From: Infirmifilum lucidum
GTDB taxonomy: Archaea; Thermoproteota; Thermoprotei; Thermofilales; Thermofilaceae
NCBI RefSeq assembly: GCF_014876775.1
Contig: NZ_CP062310.1
Coordinates: forward strand, 1,217,699-1,281,698
Length of the DNA stretch: 64,000 bases
Reading direction: 5' to 3'
Shown here: positions 1 through 8,723 of the stretch, one piece after another
Numbering within the stretch: the first letter of the stretch is position 1
How the letters are laid out: every line of letters starts with the position of its first letter
Translations under genes and position numbers: made by a program
The notes under the pieces: generated by a model
Told to the model about the DNA's origin: nothing
Database searches by the model: none
Seen by the model: only the letters and a program-made list of their open reading frames with translations

Positions 1-233
1 ACGAACCTGTCTCCCCTGTAGGACAGGTTGAAGTACGTTTTCTGTGAAAGGCCGCTCGGGAGGGGGTAAACCTCGCTACGGTCAAGTGGAAGTCTCACTG
101 TTACCGGTATCTTCTCGCGGGGCAACGTTTGGTAGCTTACACTGCCTGCCAGGATTACCCCGATTGCGAGTAGCGTGAAGCCGGTAATTATCAGTTTGAC
201 AGCAAGCCCCCGGAGACTGCGGTCACTCTTCAT
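1..233 (-). CDS. Partial membrane-anchored protein of unknown function
   Basis: An open frame begins with ATG at 233 and runs off the left edge of the window (77 codons visible). The first dozen residues are basic (MKSDRSLRG), followed by one hydrophobic segment at about residues 12-31, so the protein is probably exported or anchored by its N-terminus with the remainder outside. The visible part after the anchor is polar with no motif I recognise. It lies 38 nt downstream of ileS on the same strand and may be cotranscribed. Function unknown; the C-terminus is not in the window. Confidence 0.6.
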   Translation of the reverse strand, partial: MKSDRSLRGLAVKLIITGFTLLAIGVILAGSVSYQTLPREKIPVTVRLPLDRSEVYPLPSGLSQKTYFNLSYRGDRF

Positions 234-271
234 AGCTACAAGTGTTTCTCTCAAGTCCTTCGATAAATATT

Positions 272-3200
272 CTATGAGTGTCTGGTAGATGTTCTGCTGA
301 TGCCTATTTTAACGTTGACGTCGCCTATGTCCCATTCCTGTACTAGATCCCCGCTGACCTGGTTCTCATCTGCCACATACACTACTGCCGAGGATCGAGA
401 TTCCGTTCTTAGGAAATCCTCATATTCACCTAGGAGCCTCAGGTATTCGCGTGGAGCATAGATTGTCGTGACGATGTAGTCACTTACGGCGAGCCCGAGC
501 TGTTTCCTCATGAACTGTATTCTCCTAAGGACGTCCCGGGCGAAACCTTCCGCCAGCTCCCTCTCGCTCAATGCGAGGTCTAGCACTACGCTCCCCCAGC
601 TGAGAGACTCGCCGTCAAACCCCTCTCTCCACGTCTCGACTATATTAACCATGTCACGTGTAACCCGGAAGGTGTTACCGCCTACCTCGACGTCGGCGAA
701 GCCCCTCTCGATTATTGCTGCAGCCACCTCCTCGCTTCTCCGCATGACTTCATCAACGACAGCATTCGCGGCTGACTTGAAGGCTGGGCCGAGCACGCGG
801 TAGACTGGTTCAATCTTGAACGCTTTGTACTTCTTCAGAGACGAGAGGTCGTGAACCGCCACCTTCTTTACGTTAACCTGTGAGGCTATCACGTGCTCCA
901 TCCTGCTTACGGCGTCCCTGACCTCAGGGTCATCAGTGAACACGTAGATAGCTGGTAGGGGCTGGCGCACTTTTATACCCCTGCGCATTCTCACTGCGAG
1001 CGCTCTCTCGACTACCTCGCGGGCAACTTCCATATGCTTTTCAAGCCTGTCGTCTATGAACTCCTCGCGGCCCTCAGGCCAGGAAAACATGTGGATGCTT
1101 GGAGGGTCTCTCTCGGATTTAAACACTTCAAGGTATATTTTCTCCATAGTGAAGGGGAGGATCGGGGATGCTGCGACGAGCAGCCTTCTCAACACGTAGC
1201 TTAGAGTTGCGTATGCAGCAAGCTTAGACTCTGCCTCTTCCTCGATCCACACGCGTGGCCTAATTAAGCGTATGTACCAGTGACTCAGGTCCTCGACTAC
1301 GAAGTCTCTTAGTAGCCTTGCTGCCCTGTAAATGTTGAGCTCCTCGAACGCTTTTCTAGTTTCCCGGAGGAACCTCTCAAAACGGGAGAGGAGCCAGCGG
1401 TCTTCTACCTGGAGCCTGTCCAATAGACTGTCTATTGGGTACATCTCGGGGTCGAACTTATCGATGCTCATGTACAGGCTTGCAAAGTAGTAGACGTTCC
1501 ACAAGATGTTGAGGTCGGAGTATACTTCTTCGAGCCCTCTCCAAGAAAACCTTAGATCCTCCCAGGTCGTGTTCTTTAAGACAAACCAGCGGAAGACGTC
1601 TCTGCTACCGTACTTATACTCGAGGACTTGTCGCGGCTCAACGTAGTTCCCGAGTGATTTATGCATCTCTCTTCCCTGCTCGTCCAGCGCAAACCCGTGC
1701 ATGAGCACGCGCAGATAGGGAGACCTATCAAATGCTATCAAGCCACTCCGCAGAAGCGAGAAAAACCACCCAGCAATCTGGTCATGCCCCTCTATCACGA
1801 GGTCCACGGGCCACAGGACTTTGAACTTCTCCTCGCTCTTAGGGTAGCCCAGGGACGCGTAGAAAGCGACCCCAGAGTCGAGCCACACGTCCAGGACGTC
1901 TGGGACTCTCCTCATAGTACCGCCGCACTTCGGGCACTTTAGAGTGACGCCATCAATCCACGGCCTGTGCAAGTCTGGGAGGTCTAGCTTCGAGCCCGCC
2001 AGTTCCTCGAGCTCCTCCTTCGATCCCACAACGCTCCTCTCGCCGCAGTTCTCGCAAACCCATATTGGCGCAGGCGTGCCCCAGTACCTCTGCCTGGATA
2101 TGATCCAGTCTCTGAGCCCTGCGAGCCAGTTTCTGAACCTCGCATACCCGGCCCACTTCGGGATCCAGTCTACTCTCTCAGTCTCCTCCAGCATTCTGTC
2201 CTTGAGGTGGGTCACGCGGATAAACCACTGTTTCGTCCCGCGGAGGACAAGAGGCGTTTTACAGCGCCAGCATATGGGGTACCTGTGTTTCAGAGTTCCA
2301 GCATGCAGCAAAAAGTTCTTTCTCTCTAAGTCCTCTATAATGACCTTATTCGCCTCTCTGACGTAAATCCCGGCGTACCTGCCGGCTTCCTCTGTGAGCC
2401 TGCCTTTCTCGTCTACGAGAACGACAACGGGTAGTGAGTACCTCGCTCCGACTATAAAGTCTTCCTCTCCATGGCCAGGCGCCACGTGCACTAGCCCTGT
2501 ACCTTCTTCTGCTGTTACGAATTCCCTTGAGAGGACAACTTTGTGGGCGTCGGAGAGCCTCTGCTGGACGCTGACCTCGTCCTTGAGAGGGTGTTCGTAC
2601 TTTAACCCCTCAAGCTCAGACCCTCTTACAACCTCTACTATTCTGTACTCTTTTACTCCTGCTTCCTCCATCACCTTCTCCACTCTCTCTTTCGCTACTA
2701 GAATCTCCTCGCCTCCAATGTCGATCCACGCGTACTCTAAGTCCGGATTGACCATTACTGCAACGTTAGCGGGCAAGGTCCACGGCGTGGTAGTCCATAT
2801 GAGAATGTACCGCCTCCTGCCTCCACTCAGCGGGAACTTCACGTATATCGACGGATCCTCGAGCTCCGTGTACTCTGTGACCTCATAGTCAGCCAGTGTT
2901 GTCTCGCACCTGGGGCACCAGTGTACAACCTTCAACCCGTAGTCGAGCAGACCTTTCTCGTGGGCCCTCTTAACGAGCCACCAGGCCCCCTCGATGTACT
3001 CGTCGTCCATAGTCCTGTATGGCCTCTCCCAGTCCATGGAGACGCCAAAATCCCTGAAGTGCATGCTTAGGGACTGTATGTTCTCTGAGACGAACTTCTT
3101 ACATTCCTCCACGAACCTATCGACGCCGAAGTCTTCGATGTCCTTCTTGGACTTGAAGCCGAGCCTCTTCTCTATCTGAACCTCTATTGGTAACCCGTGA

Positions 3201-3469
3201 CAGTCGTAGCCCGGCTGGTCGTGGGCGTCGTAGCCTATGGATCTGTAGAACCTTATCACGGCGTCCTTGAGGACTTTGTTCCAGAGCGTACCTACGTGAG
3301 GCACGCCGCTGGAAGCGTACGGGGGGCCGTCAAGGAAGTAGAACTTCCTCCTCCCCTTAGAGCTCTCTCTTATTCTGTCGTAAATCCTGTTGCTGTACCA
3401 GTACTGGAGTATTTCTAACTCGTACTCCTTAGGGTTAAACTCTTGAGGGAGTTGTCTAACTACAGGCAT
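272..3469 (-). CDS. ileS: Isoleucyl-tRNA synthetase
   Basis: Charges tRNA-Ile with isoleucine in the cytoplasm. It is a class I synthetase of 1065 residues, the usual length for the archaeal/eukaryotic-type IleRS. The HIGH motif is HVGT at residues 58-61 and the KMSKS motif is MHKSL at 602-606. The CP1 editing domain carries the WTTTPWTLPAN signature at 225-235. Cysteine pairs at 185/188, 400/403, 472/475 and 512/515 look like zinc knuckles. The start at 3469 directly precedes the conserved N-terminal region. A TATA-like element 24-31 nt upstream suggests a leaderless message although a GAGGTGG ribosome site is also present. Confidence 0.97.
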   Translation of the reverse strand: MPVVRQLPQEFNPKEYELEILQYWYSNRIYDRIRESSKGRRKFYFLDGPPYASSGVPHVGTLWNKVLKDAVIRFYRSIGYDAHDQPGYDCHGLPIEVQIEKRLGFKSKKDIEDFGVDRFVEECKKFVSENIQSLSMHFRDFGVSMDWERPYRTMDDEYIEGAWWLVKRAHEKGLLDYGLKVVHWCPRCETTLADYEVTEYTELEDPSIYVKFPLSGGRRRYILIWTTTPWTLPANVAVMVNPDLEYAWIDIGGEEILVAKERVEKVMEEAGVKEYRIVEVVRGSELEGLKYEHPLKDEVSVQQRLSDAHKVVLSREFVTAEEGTGLVHVAPGHGEEDFIVGARYSLPVVVLVDEKGRLTEEAGRYAGIYVREANKVIIEDLERKNFLLHAGTLKHRYPICWRCKTPLVLRGTKQWFIRVTHLKDRMLEETERVDWIPKWAGYARFRNWLAGLRDWIISRQRYWGTPAPIWVCENCGERSVVGSKEELEELAGSKLDLPDLHRPWIDGVTLKCPKCGGTMRRVPDVLDVWLDSGVAFYASLGYPKSEEKFKVLWPVDLVIEGHDQIAGWFFSLLRSGLIAFDRSPYLRVLMHGFALDEQGREMHKSLGNYVEPRQVLEYKYGSRDVFRWFVLKNTTWEDLRFSWRGLEEVYSDLNILWNVYYFASLYMSIDKFDPEMYPIDSLLDRLQVEDRWLLSRFERFLRETRKAFEELNIYRAARLLRDFVVEDLSHWYIRLIRPRVWIEEEAESKLAAYATLSYVLRRLLVAASPILPFTMEKIYLEVFKSERDPPSIHMFSWPEGREEFIDDRLEKHMEVAREVVERALAVRMRRGIKVRQPLPAIYVFTDDPEVRDAVSRMEHVIASQVNVKKVAVHDLSSLKKYKAFKIEPVYRVLGPAFKSAANAVVDEVMRRSEEVAAAIIERGFADVEVGGNTFRVTRDMVNIVETWREGFDGESLSWGSVVLDLALSERELAEGFARDVLRRIQFMRKQLGLAVSDYIVTTIYAPREYLRLLGEYEDFLRTESRSSAVVYVADENQVSGDLVQEWDIGDVNVKIGISRTSTRHS

Positions 3470-3500
3470 ACAACCACCTCAGGGGTGGGCTCTAATATAA
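3470..3500 (-). promoter_or_regulatory. ileS promoter with hairpin over the ribosome site
   Basis: On the minus strand TTATATTA (3493-3500) lies about 26 nt upstream of the ileS ATG, the spacing of an archaeal TATA box to a leaderless start. Between it and the ATG is GAGGTGG, which pairs with an upstream CCACC (3474-3478 with 3484-3488) in a 5-bp stem. If transcription starts further upstream, the stem would cover the ribosome site; if it starts at about 3470, the palindrome can only act as DNA. Which holds cannot be told from sequence. Confidence 0.4.
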
Positions 3501-3609
3501 GGCTACTGGGTAGCGAGGTTAAGGGCGCGCCTCTCGCCGGTCTATAACCAGCTATTGAATTTGGCAGGGCATCTCACCCACCCCTCTAAGCACTCATTGA
3601 GAGCCTTAG

Positions 3610-4416
3610 CTATTTATTTGTTTTCCTCAGCAACCACATTGACAGGAAGTAGAGCCCTATGAACGGAAGCCCTAGGGCGAGTGCACTTGTAGGCGTTGGG
3701 TCTGGCGTTAGGATAGCAAGTAGGGCCAGAGTTAGGAACAAGACGTACCTCCAGTTGTTCCTAAGAGTGGTATAGTCTACTACTCCGATTTTGCCCAGTG
3801 CGAGAACGAGAAGTGGGAACATGAAGAATACACCTATTGCTAGGGAGCCGAGCAGAATGTTCTGGTAAAAGTCCTGGATGGAGAAGAGCGGCGCGGCGCC
3901 GCTTAGATCAGCTATCCACAGAGCTATCATGAAGGTCAGCGGCACGACCACGTAGAAGCCGTAAAGTGCACCTGCGGTGAAAAGTACCGCTATTGCGACG
4001 AGATATTTCTTTAAGATTCTTCTCTCGTGCGGGTAGAGTCCTGGCTCCACGAACTTGTAGATGAGGTACAGCGATACTGGCCCAAGGGCTATGATTGTCA
4101 CCATTGCCGACGTGATGACTGCAGCTGTGAGCGAGTCGAACCACCCGTGAGAAATGAGAATAACCCTTGAAGAGTTGACTCCAAACACCTTGGCTATGGG
4201 CTTAAGAACTACGTTTTCTTCGTGGAGGAGTACAACCTTACGCATGTACTCCATTATGTAGAAGGTGAGTGGAGTGTATTTCTCGGGTAGGAGGTGGGGT
4301 GCGGGTAGAACTAATAGCAGCACGATAAAGGCGATGTTGATAGCTAAGACCTTCCTAACAGTATCTAGCAAGTCGTATACGTGTTCCATTAGTGGCTTTT
4401 CAGGGAGCTCGGACAC
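3610..4416 (-). CDS. tatC: Twin-arginine translocase subunit TatC
   Basis: Core membrane subunit of the Tat pathway, which exports folded proteins with twin-arginine signals. The 268-residue protein has about six membrane segments, the expected TatC topology. After the second hydrophobic stretch it carries FVEPGLYPHERR, a close match to the TatC loop signature around PGLYPHER. The N-terminal cytoplasmic helix (residues 8-25) is the signal-binding part in TatC. It starts with GTG at 4416, preceded by a GGTGAT ribosome site. TatA is not in the window. It is divergent from the ferredoxin gene, with an AT-rich shared promoter at about 4428-4460. Confidence 0.95.
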   Translation of the reverse strand: MSELPEKPLMEHVYDLLDTVRKVLAINIAFIVLLLVLPAPHLLPEKYTPLTFYIMEYMRKVVLLHEENVVLKPIAKVFGVNSSRVILISHGWFDSLTAAVITSAMVTIIALGPVSLYLIYKFVEPGLYPHERRILKKYLVAIAVLFTAGALYGFYVVVPLTFMIALWIADLSGAAPLFSIQDFYQNILLGSLAIGVFFMFPLLVLALGKIGVVDYTTLRNNWRYVLFLTLALLAILTPDPTPTSALALGLPFIGLYFLSMWLLRKTNK

Positions 4417-4484
4417 GGCTATCTATCACCAATTATTAGTTAAATTTATATTAAGCTTAATGGAGAAAAGGGTGGTGCCAGCCG

Positions 4485-4724
4485 ATGCCCAAGTTCAAGG
4501 TAACAATAGACCGGGATCAGTGCATTAGCGACATGGCTTGTGTAAGTCTATGCCCCGAAGTTTTCGAGATGAACGAAGAAGACGGGAAGAGCCAGATTGT
4601 TGCCAAATACAGGGTCGGCAACAACCCTGGAGAGGGCGAGGTACCCGGCGAGCTAGAGGAGTGCATTAAGAGCGCGGCTGAAGCCTGCCCTGTATCAATA
4701 ATTCACGTGACAAAAGTCGAGTAA
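4485..4724 (+). CDS. Single-cluster ferredoxin with Asp ligand
   Basis: A 79-residue soluble electron carrier. The cluster motif is C13-x2-D16-x2-C19 with C68 near the C-terminus, so an aspartate sits where most [4Fe-4S] ferredoxins have the second cysteine, as in the Pyrococcus furiosus ferredoxin. C23 and C60 are placed like the pair that forms a disulfide in that protein. In P. furiosus the Asp allows 3Fe/4Fe conversion; the same is likely here. It is a plausible partner for the aldehyde ferredoxin oxidoreductase at about 31-32.6 kb. TATA-like TTTATATT at 4445-4452 and GGTGG near 4472 precede the ATG. The last 30 nt overlap the convergent protease gene. Confidence 0.93.
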   Translation: MPKFKVTIDRDQCISDMACVSLCPEVFEMNEEDGKSQIVAKYRVGNNPGEGEVPGELEECIKSAAEACPVSIIHVTKVE

Positions 4725-6251
4725 AGCTAAGTCGCTTTCTTTCTCCCTAAATACGCTCCTACTTCTAGCGACTTCAAGCTCCCTCTGCACGCGGTTGTTA
4801 AGAGTATAGGTAATCAAGGCGATGAGTATTCCGATGAAGAGCACGACAACCGAGAATTTTGCCTGGCGTTGAGCACTGTTTCCAGGTGGCGTCGTAGGTG
4901 AGTCGGCTTGCCCGTGCCAGTCGCGTACCCCGGTAAAACCCCATGCCCTGAAGAGCGGAGCTAGGTTCCTGCCGGCAGCCATGTTCACGACATTAACGAT
5001 GTCGTCGCTGGTTCTTACCTTCCCATAGGATTTTATGGCATTAAAGAGAGATCTAATGAACTCCTCGCCGTCGAACGTCGATGAAATATTGTTCACAATG
5101 TAGAAACTAGCTAGGTAGGCGCTGCTGATGAGGTTCGGGTCTGAGGGCCAGGACTGTATGAAGGAGAAATTGCCGGAGACGTACTTGTAGAGCGCGGTAG
5201 AAGCATTGTATAGTTCTCCGGCGTAATCTGAGACGTTGATACCTATCTCCTGTGCTACTAGGATAGAGATGTATTGTGCCAGCCCCTCGTGGAACCACCT
5301 TGTTTGATCATTAGCCTCCACTCCGGCGCGTCCGAGAAATGAGTGGATCATTTCATGTATCACGGTGGTCTCCAGGTAGCCGGGCGCGTACCTTATCAGG
5401 GCCAGGTTTAGCATTATAGGTCCCCTGCCGCCAGCGTTGATGTCTTCACCCATCACAAAACCTAGGGCGCTGATGCCGCCAAGCCTTTCCATCGGGAGAT
5501 ATAGCTTGAAGTGTACGTGATCCATTGAAACCCCCGAGATAGCCTGGAGCCGCTCGTAAGCCCGGGCCGCGATTTCTAGGATTCTCTCGGATAAACTGCG
5601 GTAGTATATGGGGGATTCTATCGTGAACTTGGCTAGCCGGATTTTCGTGAAGTTTACAGTTTGTACCTGTTTAGTGGTTTTATACTCTATCACTACCCTA
5701 CCCGGTATGAGCTGGCGCTCTCCTGGCGTGAGTAAGTAAACCCTGTAACCGCTCCTGTCGAGGCTAAGTACACGAGGGAATTCGAGCGTGATCACCTCGA
5801 CGTTAGGTATCCTTACATAGACCTCTACCTGTACGGGAGGACTCGAGACGAGCATGGGGCTCATGAACCACCCTTGATTACCCGAGAGTAGACTTGCATA
5901 CGGGAAATTGTAACATATGTACAGCATTGAGGTTCCATTGGCTCCAGGCGTAAGTACTATGGTTGAATTGTAGTAGAAGTATGCATAGGATGGCAAGTCC
6001 TTAACTTGGAAGTTGCCATAACTGTTACACACAGTGTATTTCTCAAATTTCGGTAACGTGAATGAAAGAGAAGCCTCGCCCTGCGACTTAAAAACCAGGG
6101 TGACTGTTGCATTGCCGCTTTCTTCCACGTTTATAAATGCCTTAACCTGTACGTTGCTCTGGCCTCTAGCCCTGCTAGAGGCCAGAACCGTACCCAAGAC
6201 GATAATCAGAGCTAGGGACACTGGTAAGAGACGCGCGGAACCAGCCCTCAT
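4695..6251 (-). CDS. Membrane-anchored gluzincin metallopeptidase
   Basis: Predicted extracellular zinc peptidase of 518 residues. It has an N-terminal signal or anchor (about residues 8-25), a long beta-rich region, the zinc site H299-E-M-I-H303 with a third ligand E322 in the HEGLAQY motif, and a second membrane segment near residues 463-485 followed by a short basic tail. The HExxH-(18)-E spacing is that of gluzincins (M1/M61-like clans). The catalytic domain would face outward, tethered at both ends. Substrate unknown. The 3' end overlaps the ferredoxin gene convergently by 30 nt. Confidence 0.8.
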   Translation of the reverse strand: MRAGSARLLPVSLALIIVLGTVLASSRARGQSNVQVKAFINVEESGNATVTLVFKSQGEASLSFTLPKFEKYTVCNSYGNFQVKDLPSYAYFYYNSTIVLTPGANGTSMLYICYNFPYASLLSGNQGWFMSPMLVSSPPVQVEVYVRIPNVEVITLEFPRVLSLDRSGYRVYLLTPGERQLIPGRVVIEYKTTKQVQTVNFTKIRLAKFTIESPIYYRSLSERILEIAARAYERLQAISGVSMDHVHFKLYLPMERLGGISALGFVMGEDINAGGRGPIMLNLALIRYAPGYLETTVIHEMIHSFLGRAGVEANDQTRWFHEGLAQYISILVAQEIGINVSDYAGELYNASTALYKYVSGNFSFIQSWPSDPNLISSAYLASFYIVNNISSTFDGEEFIRSLFNAIKSYGKVRTSDDIVNVVNMAAGRNLAPLFRAWGFTGVRDWHGQADSPTTPPGNSAQRQAKFSVVVLFIGILIALITYTLNNRVQRELEVARSRSVFREKESDLALLDFCHVNY

Positions 6252-6355
6252 AGCAGGCCCTTTGTAGTTATACCCCGAGCGGTTAAATAGGTTAGCTGTC
6301 TAGAGTAGATTGGAGCGGGGGTCGACAAGTGAAGGCCTCCTAGAGGTGGAGTAGA

Positions 6356-7018
6356 ATGGGTGGGAAGGAACTCGCGTTGCCGTGTAGGAGGGCTTTAATC
6401 TTCTCCGATACACACTGCAAAAGAGGCAGACCGTGTAGCCCAGTTTTAGAGGTTCTTGGCGCGGCGAAGGAGGAAAACGTCGACTGCATCGCTATTCTCG
6501 GAGACCTCTTCGACGATTTTCACGTAGACGTAGACCCGGCCACGCTCGCCCTAGAGATGGCTAGACTGGGTTTTAGCACGTATTCGCCAAGGTACGTCCT
6601 GTACACTCCGAGCTTATCCTCCCACGACCCCATACTCGGTGAGGCGGAGTTTAATCTTGGCGGCACGGTCATTCACGTAGCCCGAGTGATAAACATTGGG
6701 CTTGGCGGTGAAGAGGTCTGTTTGACTCACGGTGACATAGTCGTTCCGAACGGCGCTATAGCATACTTCGTGAATAGAACGATGGCTATTCTTGGAAAGA
6801 GCCTCTTCCTCGAGGAGCAGGCAAGGAAGAGACTGTGCGGCAGGAGTAGCTGGCTCTTTATGGGGCACACGCATATTCCAGGGCTAGATCACGAGAGGAG
6901 GCTTGGTAATCCAGGCTCCTGGCGCGCAACATGGCACTCCCGCATGCCGTACTGGAGGAGGCCGTCCAACAGCTTCGTACTGTATGACGGTAAACGTTTT
7001 AGATTAGTCTTTTCCTAG
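6356..7018 (+). CDS. Calcineurin-like metallophosphoesterase
   Basis: A 220-residue binuclear-metal phosphoesterase. The motifs occur in order: SDTH (about residue 17), GDLFDD (about 48), THGD (about 124), GHTH (about 170) and a closing GNPGSW. The usual GNHD motif is degenerate (SSHD), so catalytic rate or substrate range may differ. A GAGGTGG ribosome site lies at 6344-6350. It is 7 nt upstream of the purine nucleoside phosphorylase gene, so a role in nucleotide or nucleoside turnover is possible, though the family also acts on nucleic acids and proteins. Confidence 0.85.
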   Translation: MGGKELALPCRRALIFSDTHCKRGRPCSPVLEVLGAAKEENVDCIAILGDLFDDFHVDVDPATLALEMARLGFSTYSPRYVLYTPSLSSHDPILGEAEFNLGGTVIHVARVINIGLGGEEVCLTHGDIVVPNGAIAYFVNRTMAILGKSLFLEEQARKRLCGRSSWLFMGHTHIPGLDHERRLGNPGSWRATWHSRMPYWRRPSNSFVLYDGKRFRLVFS

Positions 7019-7025
7019 ACCTATT

Positions 7026-7757
7026 ATGGGCTACTACCACCCTCTCTCCAAAAGGCCATACCATATACTGGCGAGACCCGGTGACGTAGCGGAGAAAGTC
7101 GTCGTATCGGGCGACCCCCAACGCGTCGAAAAGGCGTCGAGGCTACTCGACAACCCTCGCATAGTCAACAAGCACAGAGGCTTCCTCACAATCACTGGTG
7201 AATACAACGGTGTCAGAGTAACCCTAGCTACGCATGGGATTGGCGCGCCATCCGCGGCCATTGTGTTTGAAGAGTTATTCATGCTCGGTGCAAGGGAGAT
7301 CATTAGAGCCGGAACGTGTGGTGCCCTTAGAAGGGAGGCGGCCGCCGGAACAATAGTGATAATTGAAGCTTCAGCGTACACTCCAGGAGGCACGCTGGGA
7401 TCATACTTCCCGGGCGTATCCTTTCCCGCGTACGCTACTCCCGAGCTAGTCTTGAGCCTGGAGAGAGCGGCCAAGAGGCTTGGAGTAAAGTACCTTCGCG
7501 GAGTCGCTCTTTCACACGACGCTTTTCACGTTGTCGAGAAGAGAGCCCCTGAGTGGGGCTCGTTGGGCATTGACGTCCTGGAGATGGAGTCCGCAACTCT
7601 CTTTGCTCTCGGCAGGTATAGAGGCTTCAAGACGGGGGCTCTAGCGCTGGTTGTAGACAACATGGCTTCAGGCGAGGAATTGACTGAGCAGAGGGAAGAG
7701 CTCGAGCTCAGAATGGTTCAAATAGCCCTAGAAGCGCTAACTAGCGGTACACAGTGA
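7026..7757 (+). CDS. Purine nucleoside/uridine phosphorylase, NP-I family
   Basis: Cleaves nucleosides with phosphate to free base and ribose-1-phosphate (243 residues, typical for the trimeric/hexameric NP-I family). Visible motifs are GDPQRV (phosphate site), THGIGAPSAAI, RAGTCGAL and EMESATLFALG, the last containing the ribose-binding EMES. This is one of three paralogs in the window; it keeps GTCG where the copy at 61.8 kb has GTTG. It lies between a phosphoesterase and TYW3 in an apparent operon. Whether it prefers inosine, adenosine, guanosine or uridine cannot be told from sequence. Confidence 0.92.
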   Translation: MGYYHPLSKRPYHILARPGDVAEKVVVSGDPQRVEKASRLLDNPRIVNKHRGFLTITGEYNGVRVTLATHGIGAPSAAIVFEELFMLGAREIIRAGTCGALRREAAAGTIVIIEASAYTPGGTLGSYFPGVSFPAYATPELVLSLERAAKRLGVKYLRGVALSHDAFHVVEKRAPEWGSLGIDVLEMESATLFALGRYRGFKTGALALVVDNMASGEELTEQREELELRMVQIALEALTSGTQ

Positions 7758-8350
7758 CGGCCCCGCGCGAAGAGAAGTGGGATGCCCTGCGGAGGAAAGC
7801 CCTGGCCCAGCTGGAGAACCACAAGCTGGAGGGGAGAGTCGACGCTGACATCGTGTGGCTCCTAGACTTGATAAACTCTTCTCCAAACTACTACACAACG
7901 AGTAGCTGTAGCGGGAGAATCCAGGTTGTGGCGGGCCGTCACCCAGGGGAAAAGGGTAAACTGAGGGTTTTAGCTAAGTGGCACAGGACAATCACGCCAG
8001 AGGATCTGTGGGTGGTTATGGACGCCACGGACGAGGACAGCGTGTGGCTCTCCGTGCACCCGCCCATCATTCACGTTGTGGCCCGCGACATGAACTCGGC
8101 TAGGCGGCTCCTGGTAACAGCTAGGAATTCAGGCTTTAAGCACAGCGGCATACAGGGCCTTGGCAGGCGGATTGTTATCGAAGTAATGTCGATGGAAAAA
8201 ATTGAGGCTCCGCTGAGACTGGGAGGCGTAGAGGTTATTGCCCCTGAGAAGTACCCCCTCTTGGTCAGCGCTGCTAATGAGCTACTCTTGCGGGGGAAGA
8301 GTAGACTCAACAGGCTTGCAGAGGCGTTTACTAGGAGTGGCACGGTATGA
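7754..8350 (+). CDS. taw3: tRNA-Phe wybutosine methyltransferase TYW3/Taw3
   Basis: SAM-dependent N4-methylase of the wyosine pathway that modifies G37 next to the anticodon of tRNA-Phe. The 198-residue protein has the family signature around SSPNYYTTSSCSGR near residues 36-49 and a matching central region with HPPIIHV. It starts with GTG, overlapping the stop of the phosphorylase gene by 4 nt (GTGA), so translation is coupled. The 3' end overlaps the convergent NikR-like gene by 20 nt. No other wyosine gene is in the window. Confidence 0.9.
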   Translation: MTAPREEKWDALRRKALAQLENHKLEGRVDADIVWLLDLINSSPNYYTTSSCSGRIQVVAGRHPGEKGKLRVLAKWHRTITPEDLWVVMDATDEDSVWLSVHPPIIHVVARDMNSARRLLVTARNSGFKHSGIQGLGRRIVIEVMSMEKIEAPLRLGGVEVIAPEKYPLLVSAANELLLRGKSRLNRLAEAFTRSGTV

Positions 8351-8723
8351 ACTTGCACGCTTTACACCCACAGCGGGCCATTGAGCTTTCAAACTCGAGA
8401 ATGTCGTTGCTGTGAGCCTTCACGTGGAGAACCTCTATGCACAACCCCTCGGACGTGTGGATGTGTAGCCTACTGTGAATACCCTCCTTCCTATTCTCGA
8501 TTTCTGGGTCTATCTTCTCACTTCTCTCAGGTTCGTAGCTTATTATCATGATGCCCTCACACTCATGTGGAACTGTGAAGTGGTAGGTCTCATCGAGGAA
8601 CTTTCTCACGGCTAGGTTAACTATGTGGGATCTGTTCGTACCCATAGCTACAGCTATCCTTTCAACATCTTCGGCAAGCTTAGCTTCAAGACTAACTCCG
8701 AACCTTATCTTACAAGTTTTCAT
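8331..8723 (-). CDS. nikR: NikR-type metal-responsive repressor
   Basis: A 130-residue regulator with an N-terminal ribbon-helix-helix (residues 5-45) and a C-terminal ACT-like metal domain. The sequence LHIHTSEGLC-IEV reproduces the NikR high-affinity site (His-x-His, then Cys six residues on). The partner histidine about 11 residues earlier in E. coli NikR is Glu here, and another His lies 4 residues before the motif. The C-terminus adds four cysteines (CGCKACKFIPC) absent from E. coli NikR. ATG overlaps the permease stop (ATGA), so it is translated with the transporter and probably controls it through the GTGCAC sites. The metal could be Ni, Zn or another. Confidence 0.85.
   Translation of the reverse strand: MKTCKIRFGVSLEAKLAEDVERIAVAMGTNRSHIVNLAVRKFLDETYHFTVPHECEGIMIISYEPERSEKIDPEIENRKEGIHSRLHIHTSEGLCIEVLHVKAHSNDILEFESSMARCGCKACKFIPCHS

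Noticed and set aside
3474-3488. CCACC/GGTGG hairpin as a regulated leader of ileS
   Set aside because: The TATA box position implies a start at about 3470, so the stem would not be transcribed; kept only as a note on the promoter.
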